Origin: Fusarium oxysporum f. sp. lycopersici 4287 | Taxonomy: Eukaryota; Ascomycota; Sordariomycetes; Hypocreales; Nectriaceae | DNA length: 64,000 nt | Assembly (NCBI RefSeq): GCF_000149955.1 | Contig: NC_030997.1 | Span: forward strand, 2,154,714-2,218,713 | Direction of reading: 5' to 3' | In this document: positions 32,807 to 46,260 of the stretch, in pieces | Position numbering within the stretch: the stretch's first letter is position 1 | Layout: each line of letters begins with the position of its first letter | Notes under the pieces: generated by a model | Database searches by the model: none | The model's input: the letters and a program-made list of their open reading frames with translations, nothing else | What the model was told of the DNA's origin: nothing | Position numbers and translations under genes: made by a program

Positions 32807-34426
32807 TCAGCATAGCGGCGCAAAGTGATAATTGATTGCCATGGCTAGCGCGGCCAAGTCTCTGTTTTCGGGATACGCATCAACGCTGATAAGATTGGGA
32901 TACGTCGATGGAGACATTCTCGGCCAAAGTAACTCAATGAGGGCGCGGTTGGCCTGCTTGGCATTTAAAATTACAGGGTTTAGACGCTGGGTCAGGAACC
33001 ATGAGAGCAGAAACATTCTTGACTCCGGGGATGTCCGTTGCTTTTTCATCTTGGTCAACTGATCGACGACCATCTTCTTCTGGTTTTTTGTTTCGGCGTA
33101 GCTGTCGTACAGAGGGAATTGGGATCGGTTGAAAAATCCCTTGTCTGCAAATGCAGAAGTGTCGACTGGGACTTTGGTGTTATACTCTTCAGACCCTGCG
33201 GAGAATTTCTTATAGACTATGTCGTCTATAACAATAATAACAGCTGCACGGCCTGCGATGAATTCAGAGACCCGGAGATTCGTAATGTCATCTTCTTTGC
33301 CCCGGTTCTCGACGCGGTAGTTGATTCTCTCCAGCTTCATCATCACCTCTTCCCATTCTTTCTGGGTCATCTTTGCGTTTTTCTTGCCTTTAAAGGTGTC
33401 CGAGTTTAAACCGTGGTCAACATTTACAATGATGAGCTCCTTGTTACGCTTGGTAAAATCGTTCAAGCTGTTAATAATGTCATCGAGGTACTCGCCATTG
33501 CCGCCGTGCCAGTTGCCAAGATCAAACCCAAAGTGGCCAGTTGCCCACTTGCCACCAGTCTTGGACGGACGAATGTCCAACCAGCGAGCACCGTATTTCA
33601 GCTGCATTGATATGTTGAGCTCCTGGTTTTTAGTGTTCCAGGCTGAGCCTAAATATGATCCTCGATGGAAACGAGACATGCCTGAATTGTGTGTTCCGGG
33701 TATAGCCAGCATCCGGAGTGTGAGGCATGCGATCCTGGGGTAGATGGAGTGCATCCAGTCTTCAGGGGGGTTGGTTGAAACAAGCCATGGCCAAACTGAA
33801 GGGTTGCGAGGATCCTCCTCAGAGCTGGCGATGATAAAGGGGAAGTTATTATCCCAATGCCATTCCAGCTTGTGAAACGAGCCACGCTTGTTGTTCAGAG
33901 TCTTGAGTCTTGTGAACCGGATGCCAGCACCAGGGTACCCATTTTTTCCAAACTTGCCCGAGTATTTAAGTTCGAAATCGGGACGGCCAGGCAGGTCTTT
34001 AAATTTGTAGCTTGCTTCACCAGCGTCGTCGATATGACCTTTTCCCTGAATGTAGATTCTGTTAGACGTGCCTAGCGCCTGATCAGTTTTACCAAACTAA
34101 TACTAAAATAAGGGTTTCTCACCTGGTCTAATGATTTCGGGAAAATTGAATTGATTCATCTGATAGCTCCTTTTCCTAGTCAAAGTCATATTCCAAGGTG
34201 TTGCGTTGACAAGAAGGAAATAAGATCCCTGCTTAAAACAACGACGCTCAAGTTGTTCCAACACGTGATCCCCCGGAGTTTCAACATTTGAGTGCTCACT
34301 GTGGGATCGAACCTCGACGGCATGGGTAAGTAGCTCGGTGGGCGGCGCAGCAATGGTGAAGCCAGTTAGAGCAGAGACATATAACAAGAAGCGACCCAGC
34401 ATCCTGAAGGAAATGTAACGCCGCAA
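32807..34426 (-). CDS. Secreted PI-PLC X-domain-like phosphodiesterase
   Basis: Predicted extracellular phosphatidylinositol-specific phospholipase C-like protein (PLCXD type). Exons 34426-34123 and 34071-32807 join in frame (GTGAGA..TAG) to 522 residues. A signal peptide follows either ATG (34426 or 34402: MLGRFLLYVSALTGFTIAA). Residues ~70-200 form a beta-rich domain of the aegerolysin/lectin-like kind (YFLLVNATPWNMTL, KGHIDDAGEASYKF). The catalytic X domain begins RMLAIPGTHNSGMSRFH, with His in GTHNSG (~235); then ARWLDIRPSKTGG and GHFGFDLGNWHGG carrying the second His. It ends LISVDAYPENRDLAALAMAI. Two-domain fusions of this sort are known in fungi; no partner gene is adjacent. The gene looks intact. 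Confidence 0.85.
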
Positions 34427-36247
34427 TGCAAAGACAAAGAACGTCTTATTTATGAATCAGGGCGAAGCAAGGGCAATATATATTTGAATCCAAGAAACAT
34501 GACTGGGAGCGGGGGACCTGGCCCTCTTTGAGGGAACTTCATTGGGTTTTTAATTGTGTTTTCCCTTGCCATGTTTAACTTCATCAGTAGCCACTTTTGG
34601 GGGATTAAGCTTCTTATATTCCTGGCCACGAGATTTAACTTCAGGCTACCAGAATGGTGATGAGCACACGATATTCCTTTTCGCAAAAGAAGGTTCTACC
34701 CAAAAACCTTCGACGATGCACCCAGCCTCACCGTCGCGGCAAGCCATTTGCCGCGCCTGTATAAGACAAGATACACCGCACGCTTCGAGACCTTGACCGT
34801 ATTGGCGAATCGAAAACCAGGACGTTTCAAGCCACGGAAGATATCAGCGCCAATTACTGTCACAAGAAGCTGTGGTAAGCGCGTGAGGCGTCTTCGGCTA
34901 CCTCATAAATATTCAGACTTATTGATGGAGCGGGGAAAACTCAACGTGGCGGAAGTAGACTAGACTCGAACACGCAGGCCATAGTTTGGTAGGACTGGGA
35001 TAATGTTGAGGGGTTGTAAGAAGCCTCAACCGTGGCACAACGGTAAAGAACTCAAATTGACATATATGAGAAGTTCACTCGGTGCCCTCACTGACATCTA
35101 AGATGCGAAAAGCCAGTCTGTTGGAGCTCGGGGTCAATTCGAGACTAGGCTTTTAGCCAAACAAAGCTTCGTCAAATGACCTCGAGGAGAAAGAATACAT
35201 GACCCTTGAGTTTGGCTTGCACCAAGATTCCTTGGCGATCTGCCGATTTGGGGTTGTTTTTTATCTTCCTCCCTAGAATGAATCACAGATGGCTTGGATC
35301 TAAACGTCAAATTTGGACCCCGCATGCTCCTTGTGGTTGTATAATGATGAGTGGTATCCATGACATTGGATGATGCTAACTGTGGCTTTTTCACCTTGAC
35401 TCCTGAATCTAATTGAGAATCAGATGGCGTGGCGCGCTTCGATGATGATTTGTCATTTTTGATGGGGTACTCTCTCCGATTTCGTTTATCTTATCTATTC
35501 TCCGTGCACATGCTGTTGAACATACGCAGCAATATTAACTTTCCGCAGCTCCTCATCCTCAAGCTCCTTGCCAAGCTCAGACTGTTTCCATTTCACTTCG
35601 GCAAAGGGCAGCGAGTACACTGCATCAGTATGGAATGTGGATTAAGTCTCTTTCTTGAGCATCCTTGCGAGCCAATCCGAGCCATAAATCCCGTGTACGC
35701 ATCATCCTCTGATTTCAAATGACCGCTTCAACTCTATTCAAAAAGTCGCAAATAGCTTGACTGCCATGTTTTATTGGCATGGAGATATTCAGCGTATCAT
35801 CTATGTCTCTGCCATCTTATCCACGGCCAGTAACAACCTTTCTCCAGATTTCTTCGCGGTGAGTACCGTCCAGGAGATTCCAATAAGCAAGTCAAGGCTG
35901 AATACGAAATCTTAACAAACGGTATATATCAACGTGCTTGATAGTGGCGGAGACTGCTGGTGCGTTGGATTTGCTTATACCTGGCATATTCATACGGCTG
36001 ATGTCTAACCAACGCATGCATAAATCAGTCGACGGAGTTTGCCGACAGGTCCAAGGATGCAAATATTTACATTATTTCGTATCGCAAGCCACAATGACGA
36101 ACTTTGAAATCAACTTTTCCGTTCTTCAAAATCAGGTCAAAGGATGCGTTCCGAATGTAGATACTTCCCAGAGTCTAATGCCCTCACAAGACATCTTTCA
36201 GCCTGCCAAGCCATGCGTAAGGTTAAGCTAAGAGATATGTGGAACTT
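34427..36247. other. Gene-poor stretch with possible relics
   Basis: A minus-strand TATATATT-like box near 34476-34487 probably belongs to the PI-PLC gene. On the minus strand near 35510-35640 a ~40-codon stretch (SLPFAEVKWKQSELGKELED) reads like coding sequence but has no continuation I can assign. Nothing else recognisable. Confidence 0.4.
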
Positions 36248-36409
36248 GCCGACCTTCAGAAGAATCGAGCCGCAAAAGAACGCCTTATCGAGTGTGCAAA
36301 GGACCTTTGGCATGAGCTTGAAGATGACGTGTTCGAGAACCTGCTGAGTTCGATGACTGCGCGAATGCAGGCGTATTTCAGCGTAGATGGGTGCTATACT
36401 AAGTATTGA
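36248..36409 (+). mobile_element. Relic: Tc1/mariner transposase C-terminus
   Basis: An open stretch ADLQKNRAAKERLIECAKDL continues as WHELEDDVFENLLSSMTARM and ends CYTKY-stop. The end pattern (W..L....F..L..SM..R..A......YTKY) is characteristic of Tc1/mariner (impala-type) transposases. No upstream catalytic region or terminal repeats could be found, so this is a fragment. Confidence 0.55.
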
Positions 36410-36925
36410 TGGAATTTACCCTGATGTATAGCCTTTAGGATTCATTTTTATTTAGCTTTCAATTTAATACGAACTTATTTGAGTGCAAAATGCGAAGTCA
36501 AAGGTTGCGTGGTCATAGGGACAAGATGGGTGGATCCGGAAGTTGTTGGAACTTTTGCACGCCCACTGTAGCTATCATAGAACTTTGGGTATATAAAAGG
36601 AAAGACGAAGAAAGAAGGAGGAAATCATCGAGTTTCACATGACGAGCTGCGTGAGTAGCAAAAACGGGCTATGTGAATAGCACGACTCTTTGTGTCAACC
36701 CTACACGTATAATGTGTACTCCATGTATCCGTACACGGCCGAGTCTCATGTTCCGCAGCTCTACCTGTAGAACATTGAGTATACCTAAGTATCTCCAGGA
36801 TTCCAGCATCGTAGAAAGCAATCAATCATACCATAATTGTCTGAAGAATACCACCCCGTGATTTCCAATCTGTCCCTGAGTTGCACGGAAAGCCCCTAGG
36901 CAAAGAAATCATCCGATATCGCAAA
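36410..36925. other. Spacer with orphan TATA box
   Basis: TATATAAAAG at ~36589-36598 on + is a strong core-promoter match, but no convincing gene follows; the ATG at 36639 opens only four codons before a GTGAGT. Confidence 0.4.
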
Positions 36926-38370
<1,445 letters not shown>

Positions 38371-40515
38371 TATGGACCTTTTGATTGATTGTTGGTGATC
38401 TGGAAAAGACCTAAAGGAATGGGAATGAAGTAAAGTTTGATCTGTGGTCTTTGTTTAATGTAATTATTGCGGTTGATAAGTTCAGAGTAAAGGAAGGAAG
38501 ATGGGCTACCGCGCTTCTTATACTTTTTCTGGTTCCCAAATGAGTCTAACAGGGTCAAGGGTCGTTGCTGATTGTATATATTGGGCTACTTCTCGACAAC
38601 CAGTTGGATGCCAACATTAGTTAAACTTCAATATATTACACTAGAGCAATACGCCTCCTCGTAACATTATTAATGGCCTGCAGATTTAAGACAAAGTCTT
38701 AGCTGATATTATGTACTAAGGTGCTGTTACATAGTTCAATGGCTTTTGACCTTATCTAAGCTGCTTAATCCCCTACTTCGGAGGAGCTTCAGGAATACAG
38801 GTTAGGTGAGAAACAGTTACCGGTTGAGACACTTCAGAATATAAACGCACTCTTGGCTATTAATCAAAACAACCTGCTAATTCTGTTACGATTCTACTCG
38901 TAAATGAGGAGCCAGAGTTAGGCTATGTAAAAAGAGTATAATACGGTGCTTTTTGGAGTAGGGCTAAATAAAGCTTGGGGACCAATTGTATCCTTAAGAT
39001 CAATTAGGTATCAGGCTTACTGGTAACGTCCGTTTTTCAACGGCTGTCATCCGTATTAGTGACGAAACCTTTAGTCATTTAGGGATCATCACAAGTAAGC
39101 CAGAGCAAGCTTATTTATTTTCCGCTGCAGGGTTTCGGCATTTGGGAAGCGTCAACGTTACATCCGGCATTGGAACACAGCTGTAATAGAGTGATCCCAC
39201 TATCTATCCTGTCGAGTTAATGTGTGTTGTTGCCCCGCCCCCAAGCGACGTCTGTGCGGAGAGACAGAGTGTGTCTCCTGCTCGTAATCGAAGGCTCTAA
39301 TTTAGTCGCAGAAGAGGTCGAGGAGCAGTAATAGTACTGCTGCTATGTTTGTGCTATTTCATTATCCAATGCCATTAGAATCAAAGATGCAATCCTGGCG
39401 TAAAAATGGCCGACGTAAGCGCTACCTTTGTTAGCAAATACGAGCATAGTGATGAAGTCAGTCGCAGCCCTCAACTTGTACTTCGATATCATCAGGTTGT
39501 ACCGCTTCACATCCCCTCTTGATTAAGATAGGTCCAAATGTAGCTAGGTAGTCGACGTACTTCTCGTTTTAAGCATATGTAAACCTTCAATGCTCTTCGG
39601 CTTTTATATTCTTAGCTAGTTACACGTCAAAGGCGGTGCCTGCACGACTTGCTTACTTGAGGTTGTTTTGGCTGCATAGTTCTACTTGGGCCTGGCATGA
39701 TACCTTTAATCATATGACTCGATCGAAACCATGTGATCCCTTCTCCTCAGGATGTAGATGATCCTGCATCTGCATTGCGGCCGCCCTGCTTGCCCACAAC
39801 TTCGGGCCAGCCACTGATCCTAGGACATGTCGTCATAAGGCGAAACAACACAAGCTTCTATACGATTTCGCTATCACATCGACCCCTCTCTGTCCCTCCT
39901 AATCCTATCACTCTACTCCCTTCAATCCATAAATCCACTTAAATTCACCACCAACATCAATAAGATTCTACGACCAGACCCTCGCTCAACTGCCGATATT
40001 CCCCTTCCTTCATGAGTTTGAGGGGACAATGACCAAAACTTTAAGTGTCTCCAAATCAAGTGGATAAAATGTTTTGAAAGCAGCAGCATGACGATGAGCA
40101 CGGTCACCGAGAACTTAATTTCTATGGCTCTGCCAAATTGCTGCGCTACAGTTGAGCTACAGTGTGCAACTTAAATCTAACCTCAAACTTTTATTATACG
40201 GCAAGTCTAAAATAAGAACTTACGCTCCAAACATAAACCTCTTACCGCTATCGCATCCTCGAATTATTCGTATTATGCTACGGTTACCTTTTCTACCTCC
40301 TTATATAACCTAAATATAGAACAATGAATTTTGTACTAAATCATCCTGATTTCATTCTTACTGTCTTGTCCCCAAGCTCGAAAAGCAAGAATCGTAATGA
40401 TGACAGACCGGCGCTTGCTCCTTATTCGTATTCAGTAGAGGCTTCCTAGCATTTTGTTCATAATCCACCACCACCGCACGTACTTGGTCTGCTTCTTGCA
40501 AGGTTCATCGCCACC
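38371..40515. other. Long gene-poor stretch
   Basis: About 2.1 kb, AT-rich in 38.6-39.1 kb. Minus-strand fragments around 39440-39560 could be decayed retroelement sequence, but I cannot support a family. No gene called. Confidence 0.4.
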
Positions 40516-40615
40516 NNNNNNNNNNNNNNNNNNNNNNNNNNNNNNNNNNNNNNNNNNNNNNNNNNNNNNNNNNNNNNNNNNNNNNNNNNNNNNNNNNNNN
40601 NNNNNNNNNNNNNNN
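40516..40615. other. Assembly gap (100 N)
   Basis: Exactly 100 N, the conventional placeholder for a gap of unknown size. It may hide an upstream exon of the next gene. Confidence 0.98.
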
Positions 40616-40634
40616 TTATCGCTTAATTCAAATC

Positions 40635-41486
40635 TTGCCCGTCAACGCAGATACCATACAGCCCTCCCCGCGCCCCCAGTTTGCCATGACTGCCAATGCC
40701 GAACCCTCAACGCAAGCAGCGCCAAATATGACGCCTGAGTACGAGGTCAAGCTTCTGCTCAAACCTACCGCAGTCCTTGGCCCAGAAAATGAGCTCAAGA
40801 GCACCGTCCTATCGACCTTCGGTATGCCTCCAAGCATCACTAAGCAGAGTATTCAGTTTCTCGACACGGACAGCAAGGACATCTATACCGCCGGCTGGAG
40901 CCCACGCATCCGCAAGACTGAGAACGACGATGGTTTGGAGCTGACGTATAAGAAGCGGTATACCATCGTGGGCGGCGACATCGACGCCGCGCTCAACACG
41001 GCTAATAACGATGGTTTCGACGCCAGCGATGTGAGGTACGAGGCGCAAGTCGAATGGGGCTATCAGAAGCAAACGCTCTCTATCAGCCGCAAGAAGAAGG
41101 TGGCGGACCCTACGAACAGCGAGATGGATCTACCGGGGGAGTCAAACTCGCGTGCAATGTTAGTTGACGAAGCACCCGATAAGTTCGATGACTGGCAGGG
41201 CAACAAATGGGGCACTAGCAAGTTGGAAGAGTCGCGTATATTTGGGCCGGTCCGCGCCAAGCGCTCCGTTGGCAAGTGGGACGGGATGCGGCTCTACATC
41301 GAGGTTTGGCCTATTGGCCGTCGCGCGAGCACTGAAATTGACTACCTCGTCGAGGCATCTTTCAAGACTGAGAGCCGCATGACAGCCTCGGCGAAGCACG
41401 ACAGCTTTATCTCCTACCTGCAGGACAAGGGTTGGTTTCTCTGCAAGGACTCACTCAAGACGCAGCTCATTATGGATCGTTATTAA
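40635..41486 (+). CDS. CYTH-like (triphosphate tunnel) protein
   Basis: Single frame of 283 residues. After ~30 disordered residues the core starts MTPEYEVKLLLKPTAVLG, echoing the ExExK signature of CYTH domains, followed by beta-strand/charge alternation: IQFLDTDSKDIYTAGWSPRI then RKTENDDGLELTYKKRYTI, where Arg/Lys pairs line up as in triphosphate tunnel enzymes. The later MRLYIEVWPIG strand and ending SLKTQLIMDRY fit a conserved fungal protein family. CYTH proteins bind or hydrolyse organic or inorganic triphosphates; the fungal group is uncharacterised. The start may be the Met at 40635 or 40686. Because the N gap lies 20 bases upstream, the true N-terminus (possibly a signal peptide) may be missing. 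Confidence 0.7.
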   Translation: MPVNADTIQPSPRPQFAMTANAEPSTQAAPNMTPEYEVKLLLKPTAVLGPENELKSTVLSTFGMPPSITKQSIQFLDTDSKDIYTAGWSPRIRKTENDDGLELTYKKRYTIVGGDIDAALNTANNDGFDASDVRYEAQVEWGYQKQTLSISRKKKVADPTNSEMDLPGESNSRAMLVDEAPDKFDDWQGNKWGTSKLEESRIFGPVRAKRSVGKWDGMRLYIEVWPIGRRASTEIDYLVEASFKTESRMTASAKHDSFISYLQDKGWFLCKDSLKTQLIMDRY

Positions 41487-43284
41487 TTGGAAAGTTATTA
41501 GGCGTAGAGATAGTTCTTAAATTGGCCTCCGCGATAATGGACTCTGGAAGAATAAAAAAACGGTTCCGAACTATGGACGAAATATTATCCTATCAGCTGC
41601 AATTCACTATCGAGATGACTATCTCATAACACATGAAATAATTAGGTTACGATCTATCTGCCTTGTGACGTAGTTTTAACTTTAGGCATTTCTGCTCTGA
41701 TATGACACCTGTCATGTTAGCCCTCACCCGGAGTACCAGCTCCACGGCGGCGTTTAGTAGAACTGTCTGGTATCCTTTCTATAGTACCGAGGCTCTTAGC
41801 AAAAGCTATAAACAGGAGATGCATCATTGGTCTCCTAATTAAGCTGATGAGTCACTAAACCCGTTGTTTAACGGTTTAACAAGCGATTGCCTTAGAGCGG
41901 CATGCCCGTGACTAGTAAATCAATCTCGAGTCTGAACAGTGAACAATAGCATAGATGCCCATGAACTGGCAGACTGGCTAACAATTTATTTATCGTTATC
42001 TGTTTCCTTTTCAATTTCCGCGGCGCCGGCTTACGCTCCGGCAGAAATTTTATTATTCCTGTGCAAAACTTATCTATCATCTTTTTACACATCCTGCGCA
42101 CGGGCAGCCACTTATTCATTATCACATCAACATAGACTATTAAGCACACCATGCATCTAGTCGTCACCCTCGAGCCATTCCTCTCCTTCGACTAAACACT
42201 GTAGTCACTAACCTGCATATGATGCACCTTTAATCGTATACTGAGGTTAGCTTCCCTGTGGCAATACGACAGAGACACCTGCGTCTTTAGGAACATTTCC
42301 GAAAAGCCTAATCAAATCACCTCAGGTGTTGACTCGTTACTTCGTTATTGTCGTTCTGCTGCGGATTAAGCTATGAACAGGATCTGTAATAATGGTCTTG
42401 AGATCTGTAGGTTCAATTTTATTACCTTTCAACTACGAGCTTGAGCTGCTGGCCAGCATTTTAAGGTTTGGGCCTAGATCCAGGTAACTCAATCGTGGGT
42501 GTACTGCCCTATAAGTTGGATGTTGCTGGCAGGTGATGGCCTAGAGTAGGAAGTTTCACGCGACCCACACACGCCGGTAACCCAAGACACATTCAGCCAT
42601 CATACTATTGTCGCATCGCCTGACTAAAACAAATGTGAGACTATTCATTCATATTGGCTGGCATGCATTCAATGACAAGTATAAGCCACAAAACCTTAAA
42701 CAAGTCGCAAACTCTCTGCTTCAAAACAGGTTTATCAGAGAGCTCAATAAGGTGTTGAAGAGTATGAATTGCTATTGGTCTATAACAAGTAGTACGTTTA
42801 GTTTCCTATTAACATGCTTGAGTAAATTTATGTTTTAAGACATCGCTTGTCACTCTTTTTGGCGTTGTTCCGGGTTAGTAAATGTCGTTGAGACAAAGTT
42901 GAGGCTCTTAGGAAGGAGCGGGGATGAATTCAACGGCTCGAAACGGGTTGCGCTACACAAGGTCCCTGCTTGGTTTTAAAAATATTCTGAGCCAGGGAGC
43001 TGCTAAAAATAGCTGTTTACGACGAGGGAAAAAAGCCCGAAGGACTAGCTTTTGCGTATGACGCTGCATTTACATAAGCTTTATATCACCAACCCTACTT
43101 GCCATTTTTGTCCCCTACCCTCTAAATAGCCGTAAGTGCGTTTTCTGGAGGGTTAGACACGGGGTAGAGATGTATGGGAATGTGGTTGGACGGGAAGGGG
43201 AAACAACCGACCGACCGTCAGGAGCCCAAGAGAGATTGCCTCGCCCATCCCGCCCCATCGTGAAGCGCTGCGGGGTTAGGGCTA
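41487..43284. other. Gene-poor stretch
   Basis: No supported gene. Short frames at 41892-42167 and 42608-42838 are AT-rich and lack domains. Confidence 0.45.
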
Positions 43285-43371
43285 GGCTCTGAGGGCAATT
43301 GAGAAGTGGGCAGATACGGGTTTTCGGACGTGGATTGGCGATTTCTTAGAGAGCATTCCGATTCCTCTAGA
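43285..43371 (+). pseudogene. C-terminal relic, PD-(D/E)XK nuclease-like protein
   Basis: Reads ALRAIEKWADTGFRTWIGDF, then LESIPIPLE and stop, matching the last 28 codons of the pseudogene at 60536-61066. No upstream part is present: homology stops exactly where the duplicated block starts. Confidence 0.65.
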
Positions 43372-44019
43372 GTAACGATAAAACAACAATACCCTTACAA
43401 TCTCAGGGTTAGGAAACAAGTGAGCATATACGTTCCGGAAACCTACCCTTTTTATCAGGCCTTATTCTCCATAACTTTGCTTATAAAGATCGCAATCTCC
43501 ACCCCAGTAGTATGTTCTTACCCTGGCGATATGCAGAGCTCGTCACACCGTAAGATGTAAGCTTGCATAGGTCTGGCAACTGAGCTCTGCCTCGGCTGGA
43601 AAAGCCCAGCGTCGGTCTGTGAAATAGCATGTCAGTGTGGATTAGGATGAGCTAATGGAGAAGACTGACTTCTTACAGTATCTCTCGCAAGTTATGCTTC
43701 AGCATACATCATCCGGACGGCACAAGTAAGAACCTGGCCGATCTCGTGGAGTGGACCCATGATCGCCGTTGGCCTGAGTCTTTCATCGATAGCAAAATCG
43801 GAATCGACATCAAGGTGAGCACTCCTCTTGGTGGGTCAGATCTCAACTTGTGATGTTGTTGATCTCAAGTTCGACAATTGGGACAGCGATGAAGATGGTA
43901 GGACGTCCGAGGCTGGGAAGGATCTCTGAGACAGACTCTGGAAAGTCTCGACAGGGATTGTTAAAGAAGCTGAGTTTCGGGTGCCGACAACACTAAATAC
44001 GATGATAAATATACGTGAT

Positions 44020-44162
44020 TGATTCTGGAATGCTGCCGTGATGGATATATTAACCAGCCTTGCTGTTACATATTAGATATAAGTAATGAGAGCTCTATTC
44101 GGGTTTATAAGTAATCCTTTCTAGCCTTTCTAAGAGTTTACGGGCTTTTGTTTATTTCTAGA
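44020..44162 (-). pseudogene. C-terminal relic of protein kinase gene
   Basis: DNA similarity to the last ~45 codons of the kinase at 61803-63334 is clear, but the frame is destroyed by substitutions and indels. It ends at an abrupt junction with unrelated sequence at ~44162. Confidence 0.55.
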
Positions 44163-44400
44163 TATTATGAAGGCTCGGGCAGAGGGCCCATGAAACCCCG
44201 TGGCATCGTTAAGAACAATGTCATGCTGACGTGCCAGCTCAATATGGGCCGTAATGTCGTCAAGTCCTCCTGGAAGAACGACAACTTTGATTCCCTTCTC
44301 TTTCACCAGCTGGGCTTGACTTTTCTTTCGAACAACTGTTGTGATGGATAAAGCATAAACTGCGGCTTCCGAAGGGTCTGCGAGGTTGTTTAGTATGGTG
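44163..44400 (-). pseudogene. N-terminal relic, NAD(P)-binding epimerase-like
   Basis: Minus-strand frame: GGTILNNLADPSEAAVYAL, then VVRKKSQAQLVKEKGIKVVV, then LPGGLDDITAHIELARQHD and IVLNDATGFHGPSARAFII. The pattern is the Rossmann start of fungal NAD-dependent epimerase/NmrA-like proteins (GGTVLNxL, LVRK, LDD, DIVxNxxTGFH). The GATGYIG glycine motif upstream is lost, and the 3' side is cut at the junction with the kinase relic. Confidence 0.55.
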
Positions 44401-45419
44401 CCTCCCCTAGCTCTAGGTTAATCATCCTCCATTTTAAGATCAAGATCATCGGATTTTATAGTCAACATACACATAACCGGTGGCCCCCAATGAATAGCAA
44501 GGATTATGGAGGACTCATGGCAGCGTTAGGGTTGGTATGGGCAGTCCTTCGAAGAAACCCCAGCAGATAAGGTATATTGTATCTCGTTAATTGATAGAAT
44601 GAACAGCCAGAATCAAGAATATGAGTTAGTGAAGTGGCCCATACATCAAGGCCTGCCGATGATTAATTATCGCATTGGCAAGACATGATGTATAATCACA
44701 GGTTTACCCCCGAGGCGTTATAGCTGAGTGATTTGGAATGTAGATTCCGGGCGCTTATCATAGGTCAATCCAAAACCGGCCACTTCATATAAGTAATATC
44801 TGTAAAGTTGAAGCTATCATTACGTAAACAAGTCGCCAACCTTGCTGTACATATGAGATTACAACTTGGTCTACCATTAGATTTGATACATGGATTATTT
44901 CAGTCTTACCGCTATCTCCTGTGCTACGAAGCGTCGTTGTACTCTTCTCAATAGCGTACTCGGCTAAGCATCTCGAAATCGGGAAGAAAACCAACTAGCC
45001 GGGTATTATATATACCAGGCAAAAGCAAGTGCTGAATTTGTTCCTAACCTACATTCTAGGGGGTTTTTAACTAGTAATCCGCCACTACGCACAGCATACC
45101 ACTTTAGGACGGTTTGTCCTTGATCCGCAGCATTGCGTGGTGGCTTTGCCACAATAGGCTAGCGTTCCGTAAAATGCCTGGAGTGGGTTCCACCAGACCA
45201 ATACCATACCAGCACTACCTCTAATCTGTCGAGACAATCTTTAGAGATAGTTGACAAAGCCCCTTTTCCAAACGATGGCATGAGTCCAGTGGATGGTGTT
45301 GTCAAAACCTTCGAAATGAATAGAGGAATTAGTTGGACTTCGTTGTGAAAACGGACACCCTCGCATTAATAAGTCTAGCAAGTAATCTGTGATACCAGGC
45401 AAGATGCTTATCAGCTTTA
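44401..45419. other. Gene-poor stretch
   Basis: AT-leaning sequence. A minus-strand frame at 44785-44994 (IEKSTTTLRSTGDSGKTEII) might be a gene piece but is unassigned. Confidence 0.4.
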
Positions 45420-45870
45420 GTACCATGGGGCTTCCGGAACCTACTTGTGCACTGCTGGGAAGAATATGCGAAGCATCGCGATCTTCCTATCATTGCCTAC
45501 GAGAATGGGTTGCCTGTGGAAGGAGAGGAACATAAGTCCCTCCTAGATATCATCGATGATAAGCATCGTCAACTGTTCTATAATGGATATATCTAAACTC
45601 TATGCGAGGCTGTTACAAATTAGGGTGTTCGTATGGGCGGAAGCCACTACTGGAGTCTTCGGAGTGAGTATATCTAAGACTCTCGTGGGATTCAAAGATG
45701 CTAACTCGATGCAGTAACCTCAAGTTGTATCATGGCTATGTGCCCGGGCTTGGTGCGAATATATGGATAAAGCAAATAGCTTCCAGTGTATTCCAAAAGC
45801 CTGTACCAAGACAATTGCGGCAATTTGGAATCACATTATCAATAATAAATCTTGCAGAATAAGTCAGATA
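45420..45870 (+). pseudogene. GH1 beta-glucosidase relic
   Basis: Frame VPWGFRNLLVHCWEEYAKHR continues to DLPIIAYENGLPVEGEEHKS, with the nucleophile Glu in YENG as in GH1. Then DDKHRQLFYNGYI-stop-TLCEAVTN-stop-GVRMGGSHYWSL. After a GTGAGT..CAG intron-like spacer another frame gives YMDKANSFQCIPKACTKTIA followed by AIWNHII, matching the GH1 C-terminal end. Only the C-terminal third remains, with two in-frame stops. Confidence 0.65.
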
Positions 45871-46039
45871 TAATCTATACTTTATAGATTTATATTCTAG
45901 CTCTCCATCGGTATTCTTAATATTTAAAAACTCTGATCTTGAAACTCATATGACTTTGGATACTTAGCACAATACTGAATTCTTAGTCATTTCTACTGTC
46001 ATATTCTCTTTTCTGAGGAGAACATTAGTATATTTATAT

Positions 46040-46260
46040 AAGCGATGGCGAGAAATTAAGCATCTGATCTAATGCTCTATAACCTACGTTTCTAAGACCA
46101 AGTTCTTTCTAGCCTTTTATGCTGCCTTTTAAGCAACTATAACAGAAAGAAGTATCAAGGAAGGCTTTAGAGGAGCCGGGATTGTTCCTCTTGACCTAGA
46201 ATATGTCGTCTTAAAGCTTGATGTGCAGCTATGGACCCTAACGGCATCCCTTGCGTCGTT
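46040..46260 (+). mobile_element. Relic of a Fot/pogo-like transposase
   Basis: DNA and frame (YVSKTKFFLAFYAAF, stop, then SIKEGFRGAGIVPLDLEYVV) match the transposase region 54340-54510 of the complete Fot element, but with many differences, so it comes from another, older copy or family. No terminal repeats found. Confidence 0.65.

Larger units (their letters stand above)
43285..44162. repeat. Decayed duplicate of 60976-61920
   Basis: Aligns by eye with 60976-~61920 along its length: GAAGTGGGCAGATACGG and CGTGGATTGG, then GACTCTGGAAAGTCT, GGTGGGTCAGATCT and the CTTTCTAGCC/CTCTCTAGCA block are shared or nearly shared in the same order. It spans the 3' end of a PD-(D/E)XK gene on +, the intergenic DNA, and the 3' end of a kinase gene on -. 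Differences are mainly transitions with some indels, including a longer stretch in the 61-kb copy. Confidence 0.75.

Noticed and set aside
39420..39620. Possible Copia-type retroelement coding on the minus strand
   Set aside because: Short disconnected pieces only; no polymerase or integrase motif could be confirmed.
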